From: Pontibacter actiniarum
GTDB lineage: Bacteria > Bacteroidota > Bacteroidia > Cytophagales > Hymenobacteraceae
Assembly: GCF_003585765.1 (NCBI RefSeq)
Contig: NZ_CP021235.1
Coordinates: forward strand, 2,976,001 to 3,040,000
Length of the DNA stretch: 64,000 nucleotides
Direction of reading: 5' to 3'
Both the position numbers and the translations under genes were made by a program. The notes beneath the pieces are model-generated. The model ran no database searches. It was not told the DNA's origin and was given only the letters and a program-made list of their open reading frames with translations. How positions within the stretch are numbered: the stretch's first letter is position 1; each line of letters opens with the position of its first letter. Shown here piece after piece: positions 56,120-64,000 of the stretch.

Positions 56120-56857
56120 CTACGTCTCCAGCAGGTTATTCTGGTTGAGCACCTGCAGCACCTCGTTTTTATAGAAACGGCCGATGGGCACCTCCGCTTT
56201 CCCAATATCGACGGCTGTCGCCGAAAAGGCCTGTATCTTATCAAGGGCAACGATAAAGGAGCGGTGGATGCGCAGGAACTTGTCTGTTGGCAGCTTCTCC
56301 TCCAGAAAGGATATCTTCTGGTAAGATATGATCTCCTTTGTCTCCGTCTTCACCCGGATATAGTCCTTCAGGCTCTCGATATAGAGAATGTCCGAGAGCA
56401 TCACCTTCACCATCTTCTTGTCGGCTTTCAGGTAGATAAAGGCCTCTTTATAATCCTGCGCGAAGGTAGGGGGTGCGGCGGCGGCAACCACGGTTTTGTG
56501 CTGCTCCGGGGCAGCCACTTTCGAGACCGCCTTCAGAAAGCGCTCAAAGGCGATGGGCTTCAGGAGGTAATCCACCGCGTTCAGCTCAAAGCCCTCTACG
56601 GCATAGTCGCGGTAGGCAGTGGTCAAGATCACGTGCGGCGGGTGCGCCAGCGACCTCAGAAAGTCGATCCCCGTCAGTTTCGGCATCTGGATGTCCAGGA
56701 AGAGCAGGTCGATGTGCTCCTGCTGCAGGCAGCCGTAGGCCTCCACAGCATTGTTGCAGCGGCACACCAGCTCCAGGTTATCCAGCCTCTGGATGAATGT
56801 CTCCAGCACGTCCAGCGCCAGTGGCTCATCATCCACAATCATACAGCGTAATTTCAT
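56120..56857 (-). CDS. LytTR-family response regulator
   Basis: A protein of 245 residues. The receiver domain opens MKLRCMIVDDEPLALDVLET, with phosphoacceptor Asp55 in LLFLDIQMPKLTG, Thr/Lys switch residues in ILTTAYRDYA and YLLKPIAFERF. After an Ala-rich linker the LytTR DNA-binding domain follows: IYLKADKKMVKVMLSDILYI, SLKDYIRVKTETKEI, FLRIHRSFIVALDKIQAF. It receives phosphate from the histidine kinase encoded 87 bases upstream and would bind paired direct repeats at target promoters. The ATG was chosen at the conserved domain start. Confidence 0.92.
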   Translation of the reverse strand: MKLRCMIVDDEPLALDVLETFIQRLDNLELVCRCNNAVEAYGCLQQEHIDLLFLDIQMPKLTGIDFLRSLAHPPHVILTTAYRDYAVEGFELNAVDYLLKPIAFERFLKAVSKVAAPEQHKTVVAAAAPPTFAQDYKEAFIYLKADKKMVKVMLSDILYIESLKDYIRVKTETKEIISYQKISFLEEKLPTDKFLRIHRSFIVALDKIQAFSATAVDIGKAEVPIGRFYKNEVLQVLNQNNLLET

Positions 56858-56944
56858 AGTCGTTCTTTTAGCACGCCAGACAAAAAGTGCAGAACTCACC
56901 TGCAACATGAAAGTACAAAAAGCAGGGCCGCGTTCTTATCCAGC

Positions 56945-58048
56945 TTAAAATAATATCTCCAGCCTGGCCGCATAGCTCTCCTGCTCGTCCTCGATCTCCA
57001 GCTCGTAGCGGCCTTCGTAGAGTAGCTCGAGGCGGCGCTGCAGGTTTCTCAACCCGATGCCGGAGGCCATGTCGCGCGCGCTGTTGCTGGCTTTGTCGCC
57101 GCATTTGCAGTTCTCCACCAGCAGCACCAGCTTCCTCTCCGTCACTTTCACATCGATGCAGATCCAGGCGCCCTTGGTTTCGGTGCTCACGCCGTGCTTA
57201 AAGGCATTCTCCACGAAGGGCAGCAGCAGCATGGGGGCAATCTGCCGGCCGGCTATACTTCCGGTGGCGGTAAACTGCACATCCACGCGCTCGCCGTAGC
57301 GCACCTGCTCCAGGGCAATGTAGTTCCGGATATAGGCCAGCTCCTTCTCCAGGGGCACGGTGGCCGCGTTGGCGTCATAGAGCATGTAGTCCATCAGGCC
57401 CGACAGCTTCAGCACCACCTCCGGCGCATTGTCCGACTTCTTGAGCGTGAGCGAATACAGGCTGTTAAGTGTGTTAAACAGGAAGTGCGGGTGGATCTGC
57501 GCCTTCAGGAACTTGAGCTCCGCCTCCAGCTTGTCCTGCGTCAGGTTGCGGGCCGCCTGCTGGTGGCTGTACCAGTTCTTGAGCAGCGCGATCACCGACG
57601 TTATCGCCACCACATAGTTGATGTTAACTATGTTTTTTATAAAGCGATAGAAGGTCAGGTTATCCTCGGTGCAGGTTGTGGGGCAGAAAATCGGGTGGAT
57701 GAGGAAGGGCAGCAGCACAAACTGCATCAGCGCTCCGATGGCGCCCATCAGCAACAGCAGGTACACAAAAAACTCCAGGTAGCGCTTTTGCAGCAGGTAG
57801 CGCGGCAGCAGGTAGTACATGTTAAAGTACACCAGCGCCATTTTAAACGGCAGCTCCACCAGCTCCACCATAAAGGCGTTGTAGTAGTCATCAATATAGC
57901 TGCCGTACAGCAGGCCGAAGAAAACGACATACACCGTCCAGAACAGCAGGTGCAGCAGCATGCGGTTATGCGTTACATTACGCACATCGGGCAGGCTCCA
58001 CGTAGTGCCGGCCCCCAGGGTGTTGGCCGAGCTCAACTTTATTTCCAT
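56945..58048 (-). CDS. LytS/YehU-type sensor histidine kinase
   Basis: A protein of 367 residues. Four transmembrane helices lie between residues about 32 and 158 (LLHLLFWTVYVVFFGLLYGS being the first), with almost no periplasmic domain. LKAQIHPHFLFNTLNSLYSL is the His_kinase (PF06580) phosphoacceptor region, with His188. APMLLLPFVENAFKHGVS is the N-box of the ATPase, and SGIGLRNLQRRLELLYEG the G-box. It partners with the LytTR regulator downstream. A TACCTTTG box lies only four bases before this ATG, so translation may begin further inside, for instance at the methionine before the first helix. Confidence 0.92.
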   Translation of the reverse strand: MEIKLSSANTLGAGTTWSLPDVRNVTHNRMLLHLLFWTVYVVFFGLLYGSYIDDYYNAFMVELVELPFKMALVYFNMYYLLPRYLLQKRYLEFFVYLLLLMGAIGALMQFVLLPFLIHPIFCPTTCTEDNLTFYRFIKNIVNINYVVAITSVIALLKNWYSHQQAARNLTQDKLEAELKFLKAQIHPHFLFNTLNSLYSLTLKKSDNAPEVVLKLSGLMDYMLYDANAATVPLEKELAYIRNYIALEQVRYGERVDVQFTATGSIAGRQIAPMLLLPFVENAFKHGVSTETKGAWICIDVKVTERKLVLLVENCKCGDKASNSARDMASGIGLRNLQRRLELLYEGRYELEIEDEQESYAARLEILF

Positions 58049-58495
58049 GTTACAAAGGTATACTTTCTACTGCACCTTGCCAGCTATGGCACAGGGCTTT
58101 TAGACCAGTAGCCGGTGTTTGGCGCCTGGCGGCAATTTGTACATGCCTAACAGCCGGGGCAGGGCCAAAGGTTTATTTCCGGCAGCGCTTTTGCGGTGCC
58201 GGTGCCGCATGCGGCTTTTAGCGTCTGCACGCCCGGCTCCACAGCTCACCGGGTGCAGGCGTAAGCTGCGCCTGTACCCGCTTAAAGGGCAGCCTTCCCG
58301 GCTCAGTCTGTCGATACTTTCCCTAGCGCGCAACTTACTCATACCCAGAAAACAAGGCTAAGTATAGGCTTCGCCGCCGTTTGTCTAAACCCCATGCAAC
58401 TTTTTCTAAAAAAATCTATCATTGTATTGATGGTGTGCTGCTTTACAGGCAGTTACACAAAGCGCTACCACTACAACCTATAACAAAATAAAAAG
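58049..58495. other. Intergenic region between sensor kinase and exported protein
   Basis: About 450 bases. The left part is GC-rich and without recognisable signals; the right part is AT-rich and probably holds the promoter of the exported protein gene. A short frame at 58395-58484 (MQLFLKKSIIVLMVCCFTG ..., 29 codons) resembles a tiny signal-peptide-like sequence, but is not supported by anything else. Confidence 0.35.
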
Positions 58496-59083
58496 ATGAA
58501 AAAGACAGTATTCTACCTGATGGCCGCCATGCTGCTGGCATGGGCGGCACCCACAGGCGCCAACGCACAAAAAACCAGCGAGTTCACCGTTGCCGACGCC
58601 AACAGCCTGTTCAAGAAGATGTACGGGACCCACCGGGTAAAAACCATGATCTGGCAACCGGAGAAGCAGCAGTTTTTTGAGGCGGCAGGCAGCGTGCGCT
58701 ACAGCCGCAACGACAACAACACCCTGCGTGAGGAGTTCGCCATAGAGCAGCCCGACGGCACGGTGTTGCGCTACGAGGGCATGCTGCGGTATGATGTGGC
58801 GAAGCAGCAGTTCGAGTCTGTACAGTATGATGCCGCCGGAAACGCCACCATCATACTTCAGGGGAAATGGGACCCGAATTTCGCCATGATCCAGCTGGAG
58901 CCCATGAAGCGGCAGTGGAAACTGAACGGCAAAAAAAGAAAGCAGGACACGGGCCTGTACCTGCAGTACTTCTTCTTTGACGACGGCACGTTTAAAAAAG
59001 TACTCAGATCCCCGGAAGATGCCGGAGACACCTCCATTGCGTATGAGTACCACTGCGTACAGCACAACATTGCTACCAGGTAA
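58496..59083 (+). CDS. Exported DUF1579-like protein
   Basis: A protein of 195 residues with a signal peptide (MLLAWAAPTGANAQ). The mature protein is beta-rich with many aromatic residues (KTMIWQPEKQQFFEAAGSVR, VLRYEGMLRYDVAKQQFESV, TIILQGKWDPNFAMIQL), which is how lipocalin-like DUF1579 proteins read. The usual initial G-x-W is not clear, so the assignment is tentative. It is probably periplasmic and may bind a hydrophobic ligand. A G-U-containing hairpin follows the stop. Confidence 0.65.
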   Translation: MKKTVFYLMAAMLLAWAAPTGANAQKTSEFTVADANSLFKKMYGTHRVKTMIWQPEKQQFFEAAGSVRYSRNDNNTLREEFAIEQPDGTVLRYEGMLRYDVAKQQFESVQYDAAGNATIILQGKWDPNFAMIQLEPMKRQWKLNGKKRKQDTGLYLQYFFFDDGTFKKVLRSPEDAGDTSIAYEYHCVQHNIATR

Positions 59084-59091
59084 GCTTACCG

Positions 59092-59125
59092 CCGCTTCCT
59101 GTGCCAGCGCCGGCACGGGAAGCGG
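59092..59125 (+). terminator. GC-rich hairpin after the exported protein gene
   Basis: CCGCTTCCTGTGCC pairs with GGCACGGGAAGCGG (14 bp, one G-U), 6-nt loop, starting 9 bases after the stop. The following sequence is only mildly T-rich, so efficiency is uncertain. Confidence 0.5.
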
Positions 59126-59380
59126 CCACTATTCCTGTTCCCTCTATACTTGATCTCGCAAAAAGGTTTTGTTCTCAGGCTTGGGGCCACCTGCAGCCGT
59201 GACGAAGCCAAAGCTGACTGCATTAGGCGTGCGTTAGGCGTGCCTCCCTCTGCTGTGCGCAAACACCGCTATACTTGAAAAACACTGCGGCAACCTTGCC
59301 GGCGGGGGTATGCCCGTACCTTTCCAACGGCTTTTCCTGCCAAAAGGCACTGGCAAAGTATAAGCCATTGGGCCAGCCTC

Positions 59381-59722
59381 CTACAAGAGCTCCTTTGCCG
59401 GGTCCCAGAACAGCCTGTCGAAATCCACTACCTTATCGTTCTCCACACGCACCCCCTCCTGCTCCAGCCGCTCCTGCATGGCGTTGGGCGCATCAAAGTG
59501 CTGGCTGCCGGTAAGCATCCCAACCCGGTTCACTACCCGGTGGGCTGGAATTTTGGTGAGCGGGTGCGAGGCAATAAGGGCCCAACCCACCATGCGTGCC
59601 GAACCTTTTGCCCCTAAATAACTGGCGATGGCGCCGTAAGAGGTCACCCGCCCCGGCGGGATCAACTGCACTACTTCGTACACATTCTGAAAGAAATTAT
59701 CCTTGCTTTCTTTTTTTGCCAT
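59381..59722 (-). CDS. Alkyltransferase-like (ATL) protein
   Basis: A protein of 113 residues with the DNA-binding domain of O6-alkylguanine-DNA alkyltransferases: VYEVVQLIPPGRVTSYGAIA is the helix-turn-helix entry, and ARMVGWALIASHPL contains the recognition helix. In the active-site motif, which is P-C-H-R-V in true MGMT, the sequence is IPAHRVVNR, so Ala60 replaces the alkyl-acceptor Cys. ATL proteins bind O6-alkylguanine without repairing it and flag the lesion for nucleotide excision repair. The ATG at 59722 was preferred over a TTG two codons upstream. Confidence 0.9.
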   Translation of the reverse strand: MAKKESKDNFFQNVYEVVQLIPPGRVTSYGAIASYLGAKGSARMVGWALIASHPLTKIPAHRVVNRVGMLTGSQHFDAPNAMQERLEQEGVRVENDKVVDFDRLFWDPAKELL

Positions 59723-59803
59723 TTTCAATCCGACCGTTTAAACCTTCGCTGTGGTTGTTTGTCTTTTAATAGTGCCTGTTCGTAGAGTTTAAGTTACGAC
59801 AAC

Positions 59804-59835
59804 TTTTAAAATAGGCCAAGATGGCAGTATCTTTA
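59804..59835 (+). promoter_or_regulatory. Candidate promoter of the RND efflux operon
   Basis: TTTT at 59804-59807, exactly 20 bases, then TATCTTTA at 59828-59835. Both boxes are one base from consensus. The adaptor ATG lies about 80 bases downstream. Confidence 0.4.
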
Positions 59836-59915
59836 AAACTATATCACCTCGTACCGCCCGCCGCCTTTTGCAAAGGCAGCGGCACTTAGACAACCTAACC
59901 TGTGTTTAAACACAA

Positions 59916-60998
59916 ATGAACAAAACCTTAAAAACCATCCTCATCCTTGTAGCCGTTACGGCAGTCGGCTATTTTGTTTACAAACAATTTACGTCCGGTC
60001 CGGCAGAGGCAACCGCAAAAACAGGAGGCCCCATCGCCCAAAAGGTGTCGGTGGACGCCTATGTGGTGTCTCCCACGGCCTACCAGAACAAAATCACGAC
60101 CACCGGCACGGTAATCCCTAACGAAGACGTGGAGCTGCGCAGCGAGATCGCAGGCCGTGTGACAGGTATAAACTTTGAGGAAGGTAGCCGCGTGCGCCAG
60201 GGGCAGTTGCTTTTAACCGTGAACGATGCCGAAATGCGGGCGCAGCTGCAGAAGCTGGAGTCTAACAGGAAGCTTTACGAGGATATGGAGAAGCGCCAGC
60301 GCACCCTGCTGGAGAAGGAGTACATCAGTGAGCAGGAGTATGACCAGGTGAGTAACCAACTGGCCACCGCCACTGCCGACATCCAGGCCCTGAAGGCCTC
60401 GCTGGCCAAAGCCTACGTACGCGCTCCCTTCGACGGGGTGATCGGCCTGCGCCAGGTAAGCGAAGGCAGCTATGTGTCTGCCACCACCCCTATCGCCCGC
60501 CTGGTGGACATCAGCCCGGTAAAAATCGACTTTGCCATCCCGGGCCGCTACAGCCAGGAGGTGCACGAAGGCGATCAGATAACATTCACGGTAGAGGGCA
60601 GCCCGGAAACCTACCAGGCCAAGGTCTACGCTATTCAGCCCAACATCGACCCTACCACCCGCACCCTGCAGGTACGGGCTCTGTTCGACAACAAAAACGA
60701 AGAAGTAAGGCCCGGTGCCTTTGTGAAGGTGAGCATCACGCTGAAGGACGTGGACGATGCCATCCTGATCCCAACCGAGGCGATTATACCGGAGGCAACC
60801 GGCCACAAGGTTTTCCTGGTGAAAGGCGGCAAGGCGGTCCCTCAGATGGTAAAGATCGGCCAGCGCTCCGAAACCATGATCCAGATTATGGAGGGCATCA
60901 CCCCTGGCGACACCCTTATCCAGGCCGGTATCTTACAGGTGCGCCCCGGATCCGACTTAAGCATCCGCAAGGTTAAAACCGCCGAAGAAGCTCTTTAA
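59916..60998 (+). CDS. RND efflux periplasmic adaptor (membrane fusion protein)
   Basis: A protein of 360 residues with an N-terminal membrane anchor (ILILVAVTAVGYFVYKQF). The layout is barrel, lipoyl and hairpin. VELRSEIAGRVTGINFEEGS and RQGQLLLTVNDAEMRAQLQK are the first lipoyl half with the start of the coiled coil. KEYISEQEYDQVSNQLATAT is the descending helix, KAYVRAPFDGVIGLRQVSEG the second lipoyl half, and PVKIDFAIPGRYSQEVHEGD the beta-barrel. It links the inner-membrane pump to an outer-membrane channel. The permease gene follows 99 bases downstream. Confidence 0.92.
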   Translation: MNKTLKTILILVAVTAVGYFVYKQFTSGPAEATAKTGGPIAQKVSVDAYVVSPTAYQNKITTTGTVIPNEDVELRSEIAGRVTGINFEEGSRVRQGQLLLTVNDAEMRAQLQKLESNRKLYEDMEKRQRTLLEKEYISEQEYDQVSNQLATATADIQALKASLAKAYVRAPFDGVIGLRQVSEGSYVSATTPIARLVDISPVKIDFAIPGRYSQEVHEGDQITFTVEGSPETYQAKVYAIQPNIDPTTRTLQVRALFDNKNEEVRPGAFVKVSITLKDVDDAILIPTEAIIPEATGHKVFLVKGGKAVPQMVKIGQRSETMIQIMEGITPGDTLIQAGILQVRPGSDLSIRKVKTAEEAL

Positions 60999-61097
60999 CA
61001 CCGTGGCGTTGAAGGCGGTTTACTAAAGTACGGCAAGTATATGTGCTTTGCGTCTGGCTTCTAACTACCAGGGCTCGAACATTAGATTCTAAAAAGT

Positions 61098-64000
61098 ATG
61101 AGTTTATCATCCATCAGTATAAAGCGCCCGGTGCTGGCGATCGTGATGAGTATCACGATCATCGTATTCGGTTTTATAGGCATCACCTACCTGGGCGTGC
61201 GGGAGTACCCGAGCGTGGACCCTCCCATCGTAAACGTGTCCACCTCCTACACAGGCGCTAACGCCGAGACAATCGAATCTGAGATTACAGAGCCGCTGGA
61301 GGAGTCTATTAACGGTATTTCCGGTATCCGGACCTTAACCTCCACCAGCAGCGAGGGCAGCAGCAACATTACCGTGGAGTTTAACTTGGGCGTAGACATG
61401 GAGGCCGCCGCCAACGATGTGCGCGACCGCGTGTCCCGGGCCCAGCGCAGGCTGCCCGAAGACGCCGAACCGCCGACGATCTCCAAAGCCGACGCCGACG
61501 CCAACCCTATCATCATGCTTGGGGTAAAGAGCGACAGCCGCTCCCTGCTGGAGCTTTCAGACATCGGCCTGAACGTGTTTAAAGAGCAGCTGCAAACGAT
61601 ACCGGGCGTCAGCGAGGTGATGATCTGGGGCGACAAGCGCTACTCCATGCGCCTTTGGATGGACCCTGACAAGCTGGCTGCGCTACAGGTAACGCCCCTG
61701 GAGGTGCAGCAGGCCCTGACAAGGCAGAACGTGGAACTGCCTTCCGGCAGCATTGAGGGCGCTACCACAGAGCTCTCCGTCAGAACCATGGGCCGTATCT
61801 CCACGCCAGAAGAATTCAACAACCTGATCGTGCGCCAGGACGAAAACCGCCTCATCCGCTTCCGGGATGTGGGGTATGCCCAGCTTTCGCCGGAAAACGA
61901 AAAGACGGTGCTCCGCTACAACGGCATCCCTATGATTGGGGTGGTGCTCGTGCCGCAGCCGGGCTCTAACCAGGTTGAGATCGCCGATGAGTTTTACCGC
62001 CGCCTCGAGTACATCAAAAAAGACATACCGGAGGACCTGGAGCTGATCATCGGCTTTGACAACACCAAGTATATCAAGGCTTCCATTTCAGAGGTGGAGG
62101 AGACGATCTACGTCGCCTTCGGCCTGGTGGTGGTCATCATCTTCCTGTTCCTGCGCGACTGGCGCTCCACGCTGATCCCTGTTGTGGCCATCCCGGTGTC
62201 GCTCATTGGCTCTTTCTTCATCATGTATGTGATGGACTTCTCCATTAACGTGCTCACGCTATTGGGTATCGTGCTGGCCATCGGCCTGGTGGTGGACGAC
62301 GCCATTGTGATGCTCGAGAACATTTACTCCCGCATAGAGCGGGGGGAGGAACCGATGAAGGCGGCGAAAAAAGGCTCCAACGAGATTTACTTCGCCATTA
62401 TCTCCACCACTGTGGCCCTGGCCGCGGTGTTTATGCCGGTTGCCTTCCTCGAAGACACGACGGGCCGGCTTTTCAGGGAGTTCGGCATTGTAGTAGCGGG
62501 CTCGGTTATCATTTCCTCGTTTGTGTCGCTGACGCTAACGCCGATGATGTCGTCACGCCTGCTTAAGCGCAAAGAGCGGCCAAGCTGGTTTTACCGCAAA
62601 ACAGAGCCTTTCTTTACCTCCCTCACCGATGGCTACCGCAACAGCCTGGAAAGCTTTATGCGGGTGCGCTGGGTGGCCTTTATCCTGATCGTACTTTCGG
62701 CGGGGGCTATCTGGTGGCAAATGTCCACGCTGCAGTCTGAGCTAACGCCAAGCGAAGACAGGAGCGGCCTGCGCATTATGGCCACAGGGCCGGAGGGTGC
62801 CTCTTTTGAGTTTATGGACTCCTACATGAACGAGCTGACAACCCTGGTGAACGACTCGGTGCCGGGCATCGAAAGCATTGTCTCCATGACCCGCGGTTCC
62901 AACTCCGGTTTTGTGCGCCTGCGCCTGGTAGACCCGGCGCAGCGGGAGGTGTCGCAGCAGGAAATTGTAGACGGGCTCCCCAGCCTGGTGGGCAAGATAC
63001 CGGGCGCCAGGGCTTTTGCCTCCGGCGACAAAGGCCTGGGCGGCGGGCGCGGCTCCGGGCAGCCGGTGCAGTTCGTGGTGCAGTCCCAGAGCATAGATAA
63101 ACTCCGCGATATCATCCCTTCATTCCTGGAGGCGGCCCAGCAGGACCCGACGTTTAACTTCGTGGACGTAAACCTGAAGTTCAACAAACCGGAGCTGCGT
63201 GTAGAGATCGACCGCGAGAAGGCCCTGTCTTTGGGTGTGGACGTGCGTGATATCGCCCAAACCATGCAGCTGGGCCTGAGCGGGTCCCGCTTCGGTTACT
63301 TTGTGAAGGGTGGCAAGCAGTACCAGATTCTGGGGCAGGTGGCACGCGAAAACCGCAGCGAACCCCTGGACCTTCGCAGCCTGTACGTAAAAAGCAACAC
63401 GGGTGAGCTGATACAGCTGGACAACCTGATCCAGCTGAAAGAGGAAAACGCCTCTCCGCAGGTGTACCGCTTTAACCGCTTCGCGGCGGCAACCTTCAGT
63501 GCCTCGCTGGCAAAGGGCAAAACCATTGGCGACGGCATTGAGGCCATGGATAAGATCGCCGCCGACGTGCTGGATGAAACGTACCAGACCTCGCTTACGG
63601 GCCAGTCCAGGGAGTTTTACGAAAGCTCAGGCAGCTTGCTCTTTGCGTTCCTGCTGGCCCTCGGCCTGATCTACCTGGCGCTGTCGGCCCAGTTCGAGAG
63701 CTTCCGCGACCCGGTGATCATCATGTTTACCGTACCGTTGGCCCTTGCCGGTGCCCTGCTCAGCCTTTGGTATTTTGATGAAACGCTGAACATCTTCAGC
63801 CAGATCGGCATGATCATGCTGGTGGGCCTGGTTACCAAAAACGGTATCCTGCTGGTGGAATTTGCCAACCAGCGCAAAGAGGAGGGCCTGGACAAGCAGG
63901 CGGCGGCCACGGATGCTGCCGTATCCCGCTTCCGCCCTATCCTGATGACGAGCTTGTCAACCATCCTGGGCACGCTGCCAATCGCACTGGCCCTGGGTGC
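61098..64000 (+). CDS. RND efflux permease (AcrB/MdtF-like), truncated by the window end
   Basis: About 967 codons are present, starting MSLSSISIKRPVLAIVMSIT, the usual N-terminal amphipathic helix and first transmembrane segment. DPPIVNVSTSYTGANAETIE begins the porter domain. GIVLAIGLVVDDAIVMLEN carries the two essential Asp residues of the proton relay in the fourth helix. The helix bundle of the second half begins near 63.64 kb (LLFAFLLALGLIYLALSAQF), and IGMIMLVGLVTKNGILLVEF matches the second family motif. It is a proton-driven exporter of drugs, dyes or metabolites of the HAE1 type. No TolC-like gene is seen before the window ends. Confidence 0.92.
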   Translation, partial: MSLSSISIKRPVLAIVMSITIIVFGFIGITYLGVREYPSVDPPIVNVSTSYTGANAETIESEITEPLEESINGISGIRTLTSTSSEGSSNITVEFNLGVDMEAAANDVRDRVSRAQRRLPEDAEPPTISKADADANPIIMLGVKSDSRSLLELSDIGLNVFKEQLQTIPGVSEVMIWGDKRYSMRLWMDPDKLAALQVTPLEVQQALTRQNVELPSGSIEGATTELSVRTMGRISTPEEFNNLIVRQDENRLIRFRDVGYAQLSPENEKTVLRYNGIPMIGVVLVPQPGSNQVEIADEFYRRLEYIKKDIPEDLELIIGFDNTKYIKASISEVEETIYVAFGLVVVIIFLFLRDWRSTLIPVVAIPVSLIGSFFIMYVMDFSINVLTLLGIVLAIGLVVDDAIVMLENIYSRIERGEEPMKAAKKGSNEIYFAIISTTVALAAVFMPVAFLEDTTGRLFREFGIVVAGSVIISSFVSLTLTPMMSSRLLKRKERPSWFYRKTEPFFTSLTDGYRNSLESFMRVRWVAFILIVLSAGAIWWQMSTLQSELTPSEDRSGLRIMATGPEGASFEFMDSYMNELTTLVNDSVPGIESIVSMTRGSNSGFVRLRLVDPAQREVSQQEIVDGLPSLVGKIPGARAFASGDKGLGGGRGSGQPVQFVVQSQSIDKLRDIIPSFLEAAQQDPTFNFVDVNLKFNKPELRVEIDREKALSLGVDVRDIAQTMQLGLSGSRFGYFVKGGKQYQILGQVARENRSEPLDLRSLYVKSNTGELIQLDNLIQLKEENASPQVYRFNRFAAATFSASLAKGKTIGDGIEAMDKIAADVLDETYQTSLTGQSREFYESSGSLLFAFLLALGLIYLALSAQFESFRDPVIIMFTVPLALAGALLSLWYFDETLNIFSQIGMIMLVGLVTKNGILLVEFANQRKEEGLDKQAAATDAAVSRFRPILMTSLSTILGTLPIALALG

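Noticed and set aside
58395..58484. 29-codon frame MQLFLKKSIIVLMVCC...
   Set aside because: It is signal-like but very short and lies in the presumed leader of the exported gene; it is mentioned in the gap entry only.

Overview
The window looks like a chromosomal segment from a member of the Bacteroidota, most likely a Cytophagales/Hymenobacteraceae species such as a Pontibacter relative. The reasons are a SusC/SusD pair, a LytS/LytTR two-component pair, many exported lipoprotein peptidases, several TTTG-N20-TAnnTTTG promoters, and a base composition that is GC-rich in genes but AT-rich between them. No rRNA, tRNA, CRISPR array, phage or plasmid backbone was recognised. The genus assignment is inference.

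Layout. 1-6.4 kb: the start of a sodium:solute symporter, a small membrane protein and a PIG-L deacetylase on the minus strand. Then a plus-strand run: a two-helix membrane protein, a 27-residue membrane peptide, a DUF2461 protein, a DUF3221-like lipoprotein, a Rieske protein and a STAS-like protein. 6.4-11 kb: an APC amino acid permease, an unusual SPW-repeat/VKOR membrane protein and a CaCA cation exchanger. 11.4-17.3 kb: an accessory-looking surface-glycan cluster with a polysaccharide deacetylase, a DegT-like PLP enzyme and two FemAB-like acyltransferases. The two acyltransferases share a nearly identical 351-bp 3' module. 17.5-23.2 kb: an alpha/beta hydrolase, a small unknown protein and an FAD oxidoreductase, then an exported HExxH peptidase with an unknown partner, then a repeat-rich intergenic region with two copies of a structured element. 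23.2-29.5 kb: a deoxynucleoside kinase, unknown exported or disordered proteins, a GAF protein, a YD-repeat-like lipoprotein, a CDGSH protein and a DUF2007/zinc-ribbon protein.

29.5-34.4 kb holds a SusD/SusC nutrient-uptake locus whose SusC is cut by one in-frame amber codon, followed by an acyl-CoA-binding protein. 34.5-41.6 kb has an oligopeptidase B-like lipoprotein and a minus-strand peptidoglycan-turnover group: Amidase_2 lipoprotein, Amidase_3 protein and class A beta-lactamase-like protein. A decayed IS5-type element sits inside this group. 41.7-52.7 kb contains a GNAT enzyme, a subtilisin, a cyclophilin, an M13 peptidase, a glycosyltransferase, an S9 peptidase and an M28 peptidase. 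52.9-58 kb has a [2Fe-2S] ferredoxin-like protein, ferritin, a divergent cupin/unknown pair with dyad operators, a kinase-fold-like unknown protein and the LytS/LytTR pair. 58.5-64 kb ends with an exported DUF1579-like protein, an alkyltransferase-like protein, and an RND efflux adaptor plus permease; the permease runs off the window.

Two sequence-level features run through the whole window. One is long, often perfect terminator hairpins, mostly between convergent genes. The other is frequent use of the 7-mer AAGTATA/TATACTT in both coding and non-coding DNA, ending in a six-copy AAGTAT tandem array near 54.9 kb.
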